Shown: one piece after another, positions 8,101-18,296 of the stretch
Layout: each line of letters opens with the position of its first letter
Numbering within the stretch: position 1 is the stretch's first letter
NCBI GenBank assembly: GCA_015680685.1
Contig: MNCI01022297.1
Location: forward strand, 129,205-154,548
Length of the DNA: 25,344 nt
Reading direction: 5' to 3'
Origin: Gnetum montanum
Lineage: Eukaryota; Streptophyta; Gnetopsida; Gnetales; Gnetaceae
The notes under the pieces: model-generated
What the model was told of the DNA's origin: nothing
Databases searched by the model: none
What the model saw: only the letters and a program-made list of their open reading frames with translations
Made by a program: the position numbers and the translations under genes

Positions 8101-10708
8101 CCCCCTTGTTTACTGCCCTTCTCCTCTTCTATTCATCCCAAGAGATGAATTTCCCAAGGAGGGATAGTTTTGGGTCTGGGTTCAAACCCCTTTTGGCGGG
8201 GTGACGCAAACTGTGTGGTCATAGCACCTTTCCTCTTTGGTGATGAGGGCATAGATGCAGGGAGTGAAGATGTAGGTTTGAAAGTACCTGGGATGGTATC
8301 TTCACTCGACGTCTCACTTGTGAAATGCACTTCTCGTTTTTTAGGACGAGAAGGCTATGCAGCTATCTTATGCGAGGCAAGGGCTATTGAAGGAGTTGGC
8401 CCCCTAATGATGAATAGAGCTAATGGTGTTAATAGGCAGGGTGGTGCGGTTTCGCTAACAGATGGCATAGGGGCGGCGGATGCCTGGGGAGGGGCTCTTA
8501 AGACAAACAGCTACTCTGGGCTTTGATTAGCCATTGGTGATGCTTGTGCACTACACTGAGGCACGCAGACCACAAATGGCTGCTGGGGAAGTCTATGGTT
8601 ACTGTCAATGTTGATGGTGTTGATGACATAATCGGCATTGTTGGCGTTGAGGGGGTCAGTGTAGACATGCAGAGATTAATTTTTAGGGCGTACTGGGTTG
8701 CTTTCGTCTAGCACCAGCTTCCCTTGATCAATCATCCTTTGGATGTCATCCTTCAATGCTAGACAGTAATTTGTGTTGTGACCACACTGTTGGTAATAGT
8801 CACAAAACCAGTCCAGCTTGAAACCCTTAGGAATTGGGGGCTCATTGGGCAAGGCTAAAGAAGGGTTCCTAAGAAGCTTGCAGTAGCACTAATGTTTCTT
8901 GACTCCCTCCTCTGACATCTGCTTATGTTGGATGTACCCTGCTGCCAGTAGCTACTTCAGAAGATCCGAAAGCTTGATAGGCAACGGGGTATACTTTGAG
9001 TGGTCTTTACACTCAAAGTTCGATTTTGGGGGTGCAGATGTCTAGGGTACGGGTGCGGGAGGTATTGGTGTCTTACCCTGCTTGGGCGCAGGGTTAGTTG
9101 CGGGTGCGGCTGGTTTCTTGCCGTTCTTATTACCATTGTTCTTAGGCTTAGGTTTGGATTCGTTCACCACAGTGGCCATTGTGGCTGTTGTAGCCTTACC
9201 CTTGTCCTTCTTAGTGAAGCTGTTCTTGTAAGCAACATAGGTTGAGTCTTTGCTCACCTCGACCACATCCTATATGCTCTTAGTCTGAGCGAAGGCCTAA
9301 CTAAGAGTGCGTGGAGCGAGGTAGTACAGCTTAGACTTGATGAACTCATTCATTGCACCCTTAAAGATAGCCAACAAATGGGCCTCCATGATGGGCTCGT
9401 GGATTTCATTAAGGGTTGCGCTCCAACGCTGGATGAACTTCTAGACTGGTTCTAGAGGATCCTGCTTCACACTCATCAGCTGATTCAACATGATTTTTGG
9501 CTTCAAGTTATACTTGAAGCGCATCACAAACTGGGTCAGAAGCTCCTCTAGGGTTGATATGGAGGAGCATGGTAGGGCGCGGTACCAGTCCAGGGCCTTT
9601 CCAGTAAGAGACATGGCAAAGACGTGAATAATAGTGTGACCATTATTGCAACAGAAGAGACTCAGACCTAAAGGTAACAAGATGTGCATTAGGATCTTCC
9701 TCCCAGTTGTATTTCGTGAAATGGGGGAGGGACACCCTTGGGGGTAGCGTTAATGCAAGGATTGCAGGGTTGATAGGGTTGTCTTAGTAAAAGTCCATGA
9801 CTTGTACCGTGTCAGACCTGAAAGCCTTGAGGCATTTTATTTCCTTAGTAAGGCTCTAGATAAGTTGGAACACTTGATCCAGACCCTACGACGATGTAGA
9901 TGGTTGGGGAACTACCGAGGTAGCTTCCATCTGTGGGATGGCAGGGGCAGCAGCATGATCCATNATGCAAGAATGGAAGTAGAAGTTGCATATGACTGTG
10001 AAGTTGGCACAGTGTCAACATGTGGCAGGGTAGCCGTGATTGGAATGTGATACACTACAAGAATGGACTGATGAACAATTTGCGGAGGAATAGTGGCTGA
10101 AAACAAAATAGGGGAATAGAGGCATCGATACATCGAGGGGATGACATGGCTACTCATCATAGATGTAATTGTGGGTTGTGGAAGTGTAGATGCGATTACG
10201 AAGGAAGTGGCGACAGAAAATGGGTTGGTCCAGAAAAACTAGATAGGAGGGACAGTAATGGGGTTGGTTTAACCTCCCCCGTCGGATTGAGAATCAAGCT
10301 CCTCTTGTCCGTCCTGGAAGGTCTCATCATAGTTGGACGTTGTGTCTTGCTACTCCCTACGCTTAGCCAACTGGATTAGCTGGTCTAGAAGCCATTGATT
10401 CGTTTGTGTCAAAGGAATGGAAGTGCTAGGAGTGGGAACAAATTCCTTCCCATTGTAATAAACGAACTCAAAGTTACGTTTATCTTCGAGTTCTTGCGCA
10501 TCCAAGGGCAAGTTTTCCTGCACCTTTGCATAGATACAGTTGTAACCTTGTGTTGCTAGGCCAAACCCTCAGGTCCCCAGTTTTGGATCCTGAGGGATCG
10601 ATGTGGCCCCAACCCTGGGCTGAGCCATTGTTCGGCACCAGTAATGCCTTGAACCGTGAGGGGAACCTTGAGGTTAGAGGTGTTAGCAGCAGTGCTTGGG
10701 GAAGTCAT
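8101..10708 (-). pseudogene. gag: Gag of the Tat-like element, with zinc knuckle and linker
   Basis: Structural capsid/nucleocapsid protein. ATG at 10708-10706 (MTSPSTAANTSNLKV); a shift near 10560 leads to the frame with QENLPLDAQELEDKR and FEFVYYNGKEFVPTPSTSIP. The capsid core follows after another shift near 9665: LTGKALDWYRALP and LEELLTQFVMRFKYNLKP, which is the retrotransposon Gag signature, then HEPIMEAHLLAIFKGAMNEF. A Lys/Pro/Asn-rich stretch (NESKPKPKNNGNKNGKKPAA) precedes the zinc knuckle CDYYQQCGHNTNYC (8763-8804), with Tat-like spacing. A Ser/Pro-rich linker (8133-8530) joins it to protease. Position 9964 is an unresolved base. Several stops; not functional. Confidence 0.82.
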
Positions 10709-10758
10709 TGTCACGAAGCTAGCCGATTTTGCGAATGAGAAAAAATAAGGAAATCAAA

Positions 10759-11073
10759 AGGCTTTATGTCTTGCTGGATTCCAAAGGAATCGTCAAAGCG
10801 ACCGATCTAAACCACACGATGCGTAAACAACCACAAAAGGGGTATCACATTTACGCTAGCACGTGACAGGGTACAAAATGCGTGCAAAAATACCATAAGA
10901 AACAAGTGAGTCAACTGGCGATTGGAGGCTTTATGTCTTGCAGGGTTCCAAAGGAACTGTCGAAGCGACTGATCTGCACCGCACGATGTGTAAACAACCA
11001 CAAATGGGTGTTAAGTTTACACTAATGCGTATCAGGGTGCAGAATGCTTACAAGACTATTGTAAAACACGGAA
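10759..11073 (-). repeat. 167-bp tandem duplication in the gag leader
   Basis: Two head-to-tail units begin with AGGCTTTATGTCTTGC at 10759 and 10926. Matching internal landmarks are TTCCAAAGGAA, CGAAGCGAC/CAAAGCGAC, and TAAACAACCACAAA. The second unit is cut slightly short next to the PBS. The duplication lies entirely in the untranslated leader between PBS and gag ATG, where packaging signals of retroelements usually lie. Confidence 0.85.
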
Positions 11074-11085
11074 AGGGCACCAAAA

Positions 11086-11104
11086 GCCCCTCCTTCTAGT
11101 GCCA
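11086..11104 (-). other. Primer-binding-site candidate of the Tat-like element
   Basis: On the minus strand, TGGCACTAGAAGGAGGGGC starts six bases after the presumed LTR end (ACTACA). The TGG start is required to pair with a tRNA 3' CCA. I cannot name the tRNA; the usual CpGs seem lost. GGCAC here can also pair with GTGCC slightly downstream to form a hairpin. Call rests on position and on the TGG start. Confidence 0.5.
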
Positions 11105-11787
11105 AAAAATTGTAGTAACCAAAAATGTCAGTGGCTGGAAAACACCGAGAGGTCATCGGTCGTGACAGTCTTAACCCCGGATCTGCGTGAGGGCCATGCT
11201 AGATAAAATTGAAACAAGGCACCCTAAACAGTCTGGTCGATCAGATAGGAACTTAATTGGTGTTACTATAACCTTTTGCAAACATGGGATTTGAAAGAAA
11301 TACTTGTAATGCAAAATGATAACTTTCAAATGTGAAATGCAGAAAACGATGTAAAATGCAATGATAATCAAGAAAACAAAGTAGAATGCTGTTAAGAGAA
11401 TGCACTGCTTCAAGACTACAGCTTTACTCTGTCAAAGTGGATACAATTAGTTGCACAACATTGGAAGCACAGAGATCCCAAAAGTAACCAAGACATTGAA
11501 AGTAAGCCAACTGTGTGCTCGAACACGGACTCAAAGGTTAACAATGCAAAATGTTACAAAGGCCGTGAGAGAGAGAGAGAGCAAATAAGATGCTAGATGG
11601 GAATACTAATAGCTTGATTTTGCCAACTCAAGAATGTTTACAATGCTCAATGTTGCCAACTTGCTAACTTGCAAAAGTGCTAACTTTGCTAGTTTGCCAA
11701 CTTTGCCAACCAACTTTCTTACTTGTCGAACAAATTGCTTGCCAACCAACTTGCTCACCAACCAACCCTTTGAACATTTCTCGTCCA

Positions 11788-11798
11788 GGTATTTATAG
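11788..11798 (-). promoter_or_regulatory. TATA box of the Tat-like LTR
   Basis: CTATAAATACC on the minus strand, about 1.07 kb inside the LTR. Transcription would start around 11760 and run through R/U5, the PBS and gag. Confidence 0.65.
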
Positions 11799-11979
11799 CA
11801 ATAGAAGCGCATGGAAGATGCGATTTTGATGCCACGTGCCCCTGACCCACGTTGACGTGTCTATGCTGCATGGATTGCAAAGTTGATTGTCGAGCCTACC
11901 ATGATGTAATTACGCTGTCAGAACTTGGAGATGTGTGCCAATGATGCAAATAGGTAAGGCACATTGATGGAGCACAATC

Positions 11980-12594
11980 GCCTGCTACGCTATGCCATGC
12001 TTTGTAGCGTACCATGTGGATGTAGCGTAGTAGCTTGCTGTGCAAGGAGGTGCACTAATGTAGCGTAGCCACTTGCTACATCGTACCACACTTTATAGCG
12101 TAGCATGTCGACGTAGCATAGCATAGCAACCATTTCAAGGCAAAAACTTGCATCGAGGCCTATTGCATGTGCTGGAAGCCTTTGAAGTGTTCTGACTAAT
12201 TTTGCGTAGTTGATATGCTATGCTACACTACATAGCGTAGCATAGCGTAGCAACATGCCTTAACCGCGGAAATGCTGCCAATCTGTAACTTTTGCTCTTT
12301 GCAATGCGAAACTTGTGAACTTGCTGTTTCTACACTTTGAGACATCTTTGGCCATTTTCGTAGAGTTGCTACACTATGCTACGCTACGTAGCATAGCATA
12401 GCGTAGTAGCCAACATGACTTGGTTTTTGCCAACTTTGCCACTTTTCGATGGAAAGAGTCATTGCCGAAGGACTTGGTGTCGAGCGAAGGAACTAATTGT
12501 TTGACCCTTGCTACGCTACGTAGCATAGCATAGCATAGCACTTTGTTCTGCAACTATCTTCTGAAGCCTACTACACTACATAGCGTAGCGTAAC
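11980..12594. repeat. U3 cluster of GCTACGCTA/TAGCGTAGC palindromic words
   Basis: At least six blocks built from the words GCTAYGCTAC and its complement. Some form near-perfect inverted repeats: 12217-12230 with 12233-12246 (one mismatch in 14), 12368-12387 with 12388-12410, and 12509-12518 with 12519-12528 (one mismatch, C/T type). Others at 11981-12012, 12059-12082, 12110-12130 and 12571-12588 are shorter. They lie upstream of the TATA box, so they may be binding sites or simply a self-expanding repeat. Cruciform or hairpin formation is possible. Confidence 0.8.
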
Positions 12595-12872
12595 AAACTT
12601 TTTGAGTAGAAAACCTGTCGAACTATTTTGCGCATCTTGAACATTGCTATCAACTCCATGCACTACTTCTGAGTAGGCTATCGGCTGGATGGACTACTCA
12701 GGTGGGTAGGCTAGAGAATTCATTGAGCCTGTCGACACCAAGGATAGAAAACTTGCCAAACTGGACAGTCTGAACTTCAGAGCATCCATCTCCTGAAAAA
12801 TTACCGTGATGTCGCCTGGATTGCCAAGACCTCGTGAAGCAAGAACGCCTTGGAAATTTAGGGTGTTTCACA

Positions 12873-14160
12873 AACCCTTCCTCAAATGTCTCAAATGTGT
12901 AGCATGTGTCATTAATTTAGTGGCCTCAAGCCTCCCCTTGGCTTCTTAATTAATAGGAGCCAACCTTCTAGGCCCTTGAAAGAGTTTGTCATGAATTCTA
13001 GGTAATTACTTACTGCTTCATCCACTACTCACCATCCTTTAAGTTTATTGACTTCTTCACTCTTATTGCCAAATCAAGGTTGCTTCCATATACTCTTGTT
13101 TGAGTGACACTTAGATCTAACTAGTTACAACCTTCAAGGTTATGGGATAGTGGAAGATTCATGTGTATAACTAGAATTGTCTCTTCTTTTCATTGCCACA
13201 AAACATCTTGGCCAACTTGATGTTGTCATCCACCTTAATGATGCCCCAACCTAAAATAGATAATGGAAGCTATAACTAACAAATATTTGGAAGGGAAACA
13301 TGCTTAATCTAACAATGTTTAGCTAGGCATTCTTACCCCCTAATTGTAATGATGATGAGGACATCTTAGCTGTGACTTGATCATTATGCTTACTTTTGCC
13401 TGACATGACCTTGTTTTGGTTTTGCTTACTAGCCACCATGAATTTGACATGTTACCGTTTGATTAATATTCCTTGACCCAACTTTTTTTTTATTCTTTTC
13501 ATACTAGTGACATGTTGCTATGTTTGTAATATTATTTTTATGTTAATATAAATGCTTTTGATTTTTTTCCTTTAAAAAATGAATATGTTATTCTACAATT
13601 AGTAAATGGCTAGTCATAAACAAATCAATTAATCAAAAAGTAAAATAAACACAACAATTGTGGGGAATTGTAGATGGTTTATTCAAGAATAAAATATTCC
13701 CATTTCTAAATGAGATCAATAAATTACAAACCACATAAAAATAAAAATATAAGAAAATTAATAAGTATAGTTTCTTAAGAGTAAGTTTCCATGCCATTTG
13801 TTCATCATATGTAAAATTGAAGAATAATAATGCAATTTAGTGCTATGTTAGTTGTTCAGTCACAAGAAAGTTGATTGCACTCTATAAAATTAAAGGATGA
13901 AAATTAATGGTGTTTTAGTTGGCTAGAAAAAAGGACTTTTTTACATTTTTGTCAAAGGTTTATTCTTGTTGAGCCTATTTCTACATATTTCATGTCTTTA
14001 CAAAACTATGGTATTTGCATGTTTGAATAAGATAGCTATGATATTACCAACTTTTTACTAATTCTTACGTTGAAAAACATTGGTTCGAACTGAAGCACAA
14101 GGTTAGCTTTCACTCATCCACACCCACCAAAAGAATCATTAAAGCTTTAAGTAAGCAATG
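12873..14160. other. AT-rich spacer without a supportable gene
   Basis: No long frame and no recognisable protein. One small minus-strand possibility: an ATG near 13439 opens MVASKQNQNKVMSGKSKHND for about 38 codons up to GG/GTAAGAATG. TATTTTAG then lies before a second short frame, IIKVDDNIKLAKMFCGNEKK. It could be a two-exon relic, but either piece may be chance. From about 13490 to 14100 the sequence is very AT-rich and I see nothing in it. Confidence 0.5.
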
Positions 14161-14269
14161 AGGGGTTAGACTAGTGGTACAAGTCTTGGCTTGGTAACCC
14201 AAGTCACAGGTTCAATTCTACTAGGTAGCATTGAGTTATAAACTTCTATAAATCTTGGATGTACCTATG
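14161..14269 (+). repeat. tRNA-derived SINE-like head (pol III A and B boxes)
   Basis: TAGACTAGTGG (14167-14177) fits a pol III A box, and GGTTCAATTC (14209-14218) is a B box at normal spacing. Between them CTTGG...CCAAG forms an anticodon-like stem around a loop containing TTGGTAA, suggesting descent from tRNA-Thr(GGT). The acceptor arm does not pair, so this is not a tRNA gene. About 50 bases of tail lead directly to the LTR at 14270. No A- or T-rich end is seen, so the element is probably truncated by the LTR insertion. Confidence 0.45.
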
Positions 14270-15202
14270 TGATGAGTGGTAGGGTAGCCCCACACTCCAC
14301 CAGAAAAGTCATAAGTGCATGCACATGTCTAGATCGTAAGACATGGATGGACAGTGTAAGTATGCTAGGAGTTGATAATTAGTTCATGATCATTATCTTC
14401 ACACTTCGAGTTAGTAAAGTGGAAGTGTATGGTTTAACTTTAAGTGAGGCATATGATATCTTCATGTTGTGGGCTCCATTTACTCCTAATTGTATACATA
14501 ATGAGATAGGAAATTAAAATCTAAATCTAGATGATAACAGAAATGTAAATCTATTCTAGCCTATGGCAATGAGAAGCTATTCTTAGCTTGCCATACATGT
14601 CTTGGCCTTATGTAACGATCATTGGGTTACCAAGTATTATGTGACTAGGCAAAACAAGCAAGAACACTTTTGGGATTATCAAACAATTACACTTATATGC
14701 TCAAATTCATTTGTACTAATTCTACCTTACTAGTAAATATGAAAAGTAAAGTATTTTAGAAATGTAAAGAACTATACTAAAGTAAACATATTAAAGAAAT
14801 GACAATTAAATTAAGTAAAGAAAATAGGTAAGTTAAAACAAAGAAACTAAGTGGATGTTGTAATGATGATAAGCAATCTCAATCTTTATTGTCATTCATG
14901 AGTTATGCCCAAGTACAACCTACTTGAATAAAAATTTTGTTTAGCTGCTCAACACCACATTGCAGGCATTCCACATAGCAAGCATTCACTCTATTGCTAA
15001 GTGTAAACTATGAAAACAAACTGCAAGAGTTTTTCTAAGGTTGTAATGAAAGTTCATCCTACTCATATGACCAAGTGTCGGTATTTATAGGGTCACATAG
15101 CTTCCAATACATTGTATGAACGATGATGTAGGTAGAGCTATGATATCTTATATGCGATATAGTTGATACAATATTGTAGACCATGAAAAACAAGGTTTAT
15201 CA
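14270..15202 (-). mobile_element. Left LTR of Athila-like element A (3' LTR)
   Basis: 933 bp, TG...CA ended. On the minus strand it starts TGATAAACCTTG at 15202, and the 3' side begins TGATGAGTGG on plus at 14270. TATA box CTATAAATACC at 15080-15090; AATAAA (plus TTTATT) at 14885-14890. Matches the right copy at 24136-24767 along 14270-14919, with differences mostly of transition type. Upstream of TATA are decayed GATATC/GCGATAT words. On the inner side, the minus strand reads ATGGGGGTA just before the LTR, a poor but usable polypurine-tract candidate. Confidence 0.8.
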
Positions 15203-15211
15203 TACCCCCAT
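15203..15211 (-). other. Polypurine tract candidate
   Basis: CATGGGGGTA-like purine core on the minus strand abuts the TGATAAACC start of the left LTR. It is short and interrupted; assigned by position only. Confidence 0.35.
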
Positions 15212-15348
15212 GATGGACTGGAAACTTGTCCTTGAGTTAAAAGAAAAGGAGGATAGTATTCCTTACAAAATTGGAAGGTATACTCAAACTTGACATGACT
15301 ACCTATATACATGACTCTGAATGCTGCATTGTGATTCGAGTGATGTTT

Positions 15349-17284
15349 TTACAAAATTGTCATGCATAACATGATGGAAAAAATTAACAATAATAAAACA
15401 AAATAAAAAAACAAAATGAAATAGCTTGATGTAGCCTTCAAGTTCCTAATGATGTTTACTCCTCCATCAACTTCTTTTCCTTGTTTTAGGGCTTCTAAAA
15501 TTGGTATCGGTTGAGGAGTGCTTAAAGCTTTTCTTCCTCTAACCTTGGATCATGTACCATCCATGTAAATTCTATGATGTTTGATGCTATCAGTACCTCC
15601 CATGGGCATGGTATCTGTGAAAACATCTTATTGGCCTTCACATACTAAGCCCGAATTACCTTCTTTCTTCTTCAAACACCCTAGCCACCTTTCTTAGTTC
15701 TTGATAATTAATCATTCAATGGCCTGGGTTTACTACTACATCTTTTTGTCCTTGGTAGCTAGCTTTTACCACGTTGAGCTTAGAGTTGTTCACATGTAAT
15801 TTTTATTGTGTTTCCTTTCAATCCACAAACTCCTTCTCATACATGGCATAGACTGCAACTACTTGTGATTCAAGCTCACTTCTTGACCTACCTACTATTA
15901 ACATGGCTAGATTAACATAGCAAAGGTTTGCTAACTCCATTTACTCGGAGAGATCTTCTATTTGTAGGTCCTTATTCTTTACTTCAACTTGGTGGACATG
16001 GGCTAGGCTATCTAGAATTGGTTGCTAATTTGTTGTTTGTGCTGTAATTCAATTAATCTTGGCCTTGGTTGTTTGGATTTCTTACTTATTATTCTGAATA
16101 TACATGCCCACTTGGTCCTTGAAGTGTTCCTTGAGCCTTTTTTGTTTCTTAGCCTTATTTTGCCACATGCTTATATCAATTGTTGACTTTTATTTGATGG
16201 CACAAACTTCTTCCATTGATAGTGTCCAATTTTCTCTAGCTAATTTATTCATGTCTTGGTTGTCTTTGATGAACTGAAGATGGTTCTATGAATCTAAGTT
16301 ATATCCCCCTTTGAACCTAAGGATATTGTTCATGTCTAGCCTCTTGATTTGACTATCCTTAATGTGCCTTGTATGGATTCTCACTACCTTTGCAATGTTG
16401 AGCATGCTTTAGGTAACAAGCAAAGGCTTATCGAGGCCATGATTCGGATGCCTACGATGCCCTCTACTACCCCTTCATTCATGGTGGCAGGTCTATCTTG
16501 AATGCCTGCATCCCATGTCTAGACTTGCCCAATGGTCCCTTTGATCATCTCAGTCTTGTCGACCACCTCCATCACAATCACACCCCTTGCAATTACAATC
16601 AAACCTAGAAGAGAGAAGATGATGGTGAAGGTGAAGAGGAAGGAGGACTAGCACCATCATGGTGCCTGATACCCCCTCTTTGGTGATTGCAACTAAGATC
16701 ATGATCTTGTTTCTTATCTACATCCCTGCCATGACTCTCCTCCTTGGATCCCCCTTTGTCGTTGGATCCATTTTTGCTAGAACCTGAATTATGGATCATG
16801 GACTGCAAGTTCTAGTTTTTGACCTCCTTCACTGAAGTTAAAGAGGGGAATTTCAATGAATGAAAAACCCCCCAAAGAAGGATTCTCCACCATCTTTTTG
16901 GTATAGCAGGTATGGGGAATCATTGAACCACTTCCCCTTCACAAATTTGTAACGTTGTTCTACCTGTTGATCCCTTAGATGTTGTGCCTTAGTGGGATGA
17001 TAATCCTTGGCATCACTATCCTACACAACATACTCAGCATGAAGTCCCTAAAGTCCTAATCATATAAGCATTTGTTGCAGCATCATAGGAAGGGATCGAT
17101 CAGGTGGCAACACAATGTTGCCCTCCATGTCTCGTCACCACATCAATTCATCCTAGTGTAGGATGAAGATGAAACTAGGCATATACTCATCAAGATGAGC
17201 ATATACCACTCTATATCATTGGGGCACTGGCTAATGTACTCTGTCAAACTTGGATGGAGAATCACTCCTGTGAGAAGAAGACAT
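15349..17284 (-). pseudogene. Chimeric ORF of element B: Gag-like N-terminus, then a helical protein of unknown function
   Basis: ATG at 17284 (MSSSHRSDSPSKFDR). The N-terminal part, YAHLDEYMPSFIFILH, then GNIVLPPDRSLPMML, parallels A's gag (YAHTNPYYPNFTFIFH, GNIALLPKHSAPSML). A Ser/Asp/His-rich stretch follows (16605-16808). At 16316-16400 the DNA still matches A's gag (the IKRLDMNNILRF region). Beyond that it departs: no capsid core and no zinc knuckle, but charged helical sequence (KKQKRLKEHFKDQVGMYIQN) and a distinct C-terminal stretch (STPQPIPILEALKQGKEVDG), ending in a T-rich hydrophobic segment before TAA at 15349-15351. Many stops and frame changes. The function of the non-gag part is not recognised. 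Confidence 0.55.
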
Positions 17285-17408
17285 CTTCTATTAGAAAATA
17301 AAAATGTAGTGTCATTTTTTAAAAATTGATATAGTTATTTTTAAGTATGATGTAACTCTAGGGTTCATTCCAATGATTTTGAATAATTTGCACATAACAA
17401 ACAAAAGG

Positions 17409-17426
17409 TCCTTGGCAATGACACCA
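17409..17426 (-). other. tRNA-Asp-type primer binding site of element B
   Basis: Minus strand TGGTGTCATTGCCAAGGA, one base from the LTR. The site complementary to plant tRNA-Asp is TGGCGCCGTTGCCGGGGA; all differences are C-to-T or G-to-A transitions, mostly at CpG. Same position and spacing as element A's site at 24117-24134. Confidence 0.8.
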
Positions 17427-17427
17427 A

Positions 17428-18296
17428 TGATGAGCAACCAGGTACCCCTATGCCCAACCATATGAATTACAAGTGTTCACACATGATCCAATTGAATTCC
17501 ATAGACCTTAAGTTTTTAAGTACATTGGTTCCAGGACATGAAATCTAATTGTGACAATTGTTGTCATCTCAACTACACTTGTGAAGCTTATTTGTATGGT
17601 TAAGGGTAATTGAGACACATGATTTTTATTAGTTTATATTTCATTTGTCTATGATTAATAACAAGTTGAAACTTAATTTAGGAACTACTTTAATTAATCT
17701 AATTTCTAATCAATAACTAATTATCCTAACATAAGTATTCAATCCCATGTTCCATGTACATCCTAAACATGTATAATACTACTGGGTTACTAAACATCAA
17801 GCATTGCTAGGTTTACCAAGAGTCATACGCATGCTCAAGGTGATTGTACTTATGTGCTTGATTAATTCTATTTAACCAAACTAGCTTACCTAGCTTAATT
17901 ACTTGGAAGCATTAAAGGAAATTGCATAAAACATGAAATGCATGAATAAAATAATTAAGCTAGCCAAGGTGTTGTAAGGTTTGATTAGAAAGTTTGTCTT
18001 TATTTTTGCACACACTACCATGCTCAGATACAATAGTGCCCGTTAATAAAGATTCATACACTCAATGACTTCTACTATTGGCACTTTGGAAAATATTCTA
18101 ACTTCGGAGAAAAGAAACTGTAACAGCTTTGCTATGCTATGACAAAAACTATCCAGAAACGATGTGCCCAAGTACTATATTTATAGGCTGGCACATACCT
18201 CATGATATCGGATATTCAACATTGCATCTTGGGACCTGATATCAAGTATTTAACATCACAACTTTGATATCAGATATATGATATCAGAGCCCAACA
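17428..18296 (-). mobile_element. 5' LTR of element B
   Basis: About 869 bp, starting on the minus strand with TGTTGGGCTCTGATATC (18296) and ending at TGATGAGC on plus (17428), beside the PBS. TATA box at 18177-18188 (CCTATAAATATA on minus) and AATAAA-type signals near 18045. Between TATA and the LTR start, four GATATC palindromes (18204, 18238, 18266, 18280). It shares architecture and short landmarks (TGATGAG end, GGTTACTAAAC) with A's LTRs but is far more divergent, so it is a different subfamily. The upstream boundary is inferred from the abrupt end of integrase coding. Confidence 0.65.

Larger units (their letters stand above)
1..12872 (-). mobile_element. Tat/Ogre-like Ty3/gypsy retrotransposon, 5' LTR to RT, partial
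   Basis: A single minus-strand LTR retrotransposon whose 3' part lies beyond the left edge. From right to left: 5' LTR (about 11111-12872), PBS candidate, duplicated leader, gag (ATG at 10708), zinc knuckle (8763-8804), aspartic protease (about 7.2-8.1 kb), an unusual 5.8-kb block (1394-7180) and RT-RNase H (1393 to 1). Tat membership rests on the RT segment containing MPFGLKN-GATYQRAM and YVDD and on a pol that seems to be split between protease and RT, as in Ogre. RNase H is only begun; integrase and the 3' LTR are not in the window. Gag and protease carry stops and at least two frameshifts, so the copy is inactive, although RT stays open for 334 codons. Confidence 0.85.
11111..12872 (-). 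mobile_element. 5' LTR of the Tat-like element
   Basis: Minus-strand LTR of about 1.76 kb, bounded by TGTGAAACACCC at its start (12872; TG at 12870 is an alternative) and ACTACA at its end (11111). It carries a TATA box (11788-11798), leaving about 1.07 kb of U3 filled with palindromic GCTACGCTA words, and about 0.68 kb of R/U5 with a low-complexity CCAACTTGCTAAC-type region (11640-11770) and a short GA run (11567-11581). The partner LTR lies outside the window, so the boundaries rest on TG/CA ends and the PBS, not on a direct match. Confidence 0.6.
15203..18296 (-). mobile_element. Element B: Athila-related insertion within A, 3' end unresolved
   Basis: Begins with an LTR (17428-18296) placed precisely where A's integrase core stops, followed by a tRNA-Asp-type PBS and a gag-like ORF. 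No second copy of this LTR is found on its 3' side; the next LTR (14270-15202) matches A's right LTR far better. Either B lost its 3' end by deletion or recombination, or the internal sequence from B now ends at A's 3' LTR. The absence of RT and integrase suggests a non-autonomous element, or a large deletion. Confidence 0.5.

Noticed and set aside
11606-11812. Minus-strand 68-codon frame in the LTR
   Set aside because: It begins upstream of the TATA box, so an LTR transcript would miss its start, and its Lys/Leu repetition follows low-complexity CCAACTTGC sequence.
11980-12594. CRISPR-like array
   Set aside because: The repeats are short, palindromic and irregularly spaced, in plant LTR sequence with no cas genes.
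14163-14226. Functional tRNA gene
   Set aside because: Internal promoter boxes are present but the acceptor stem does not pair and the anticodon loop has nine bases.
15349-15430. Env-like transmembrane tail at the end of element B's ORF
   Set aside because: The hydrophobic run comes from a T-rich stretch with no surrounding envelope-like features, so chance is the simpler explanation.
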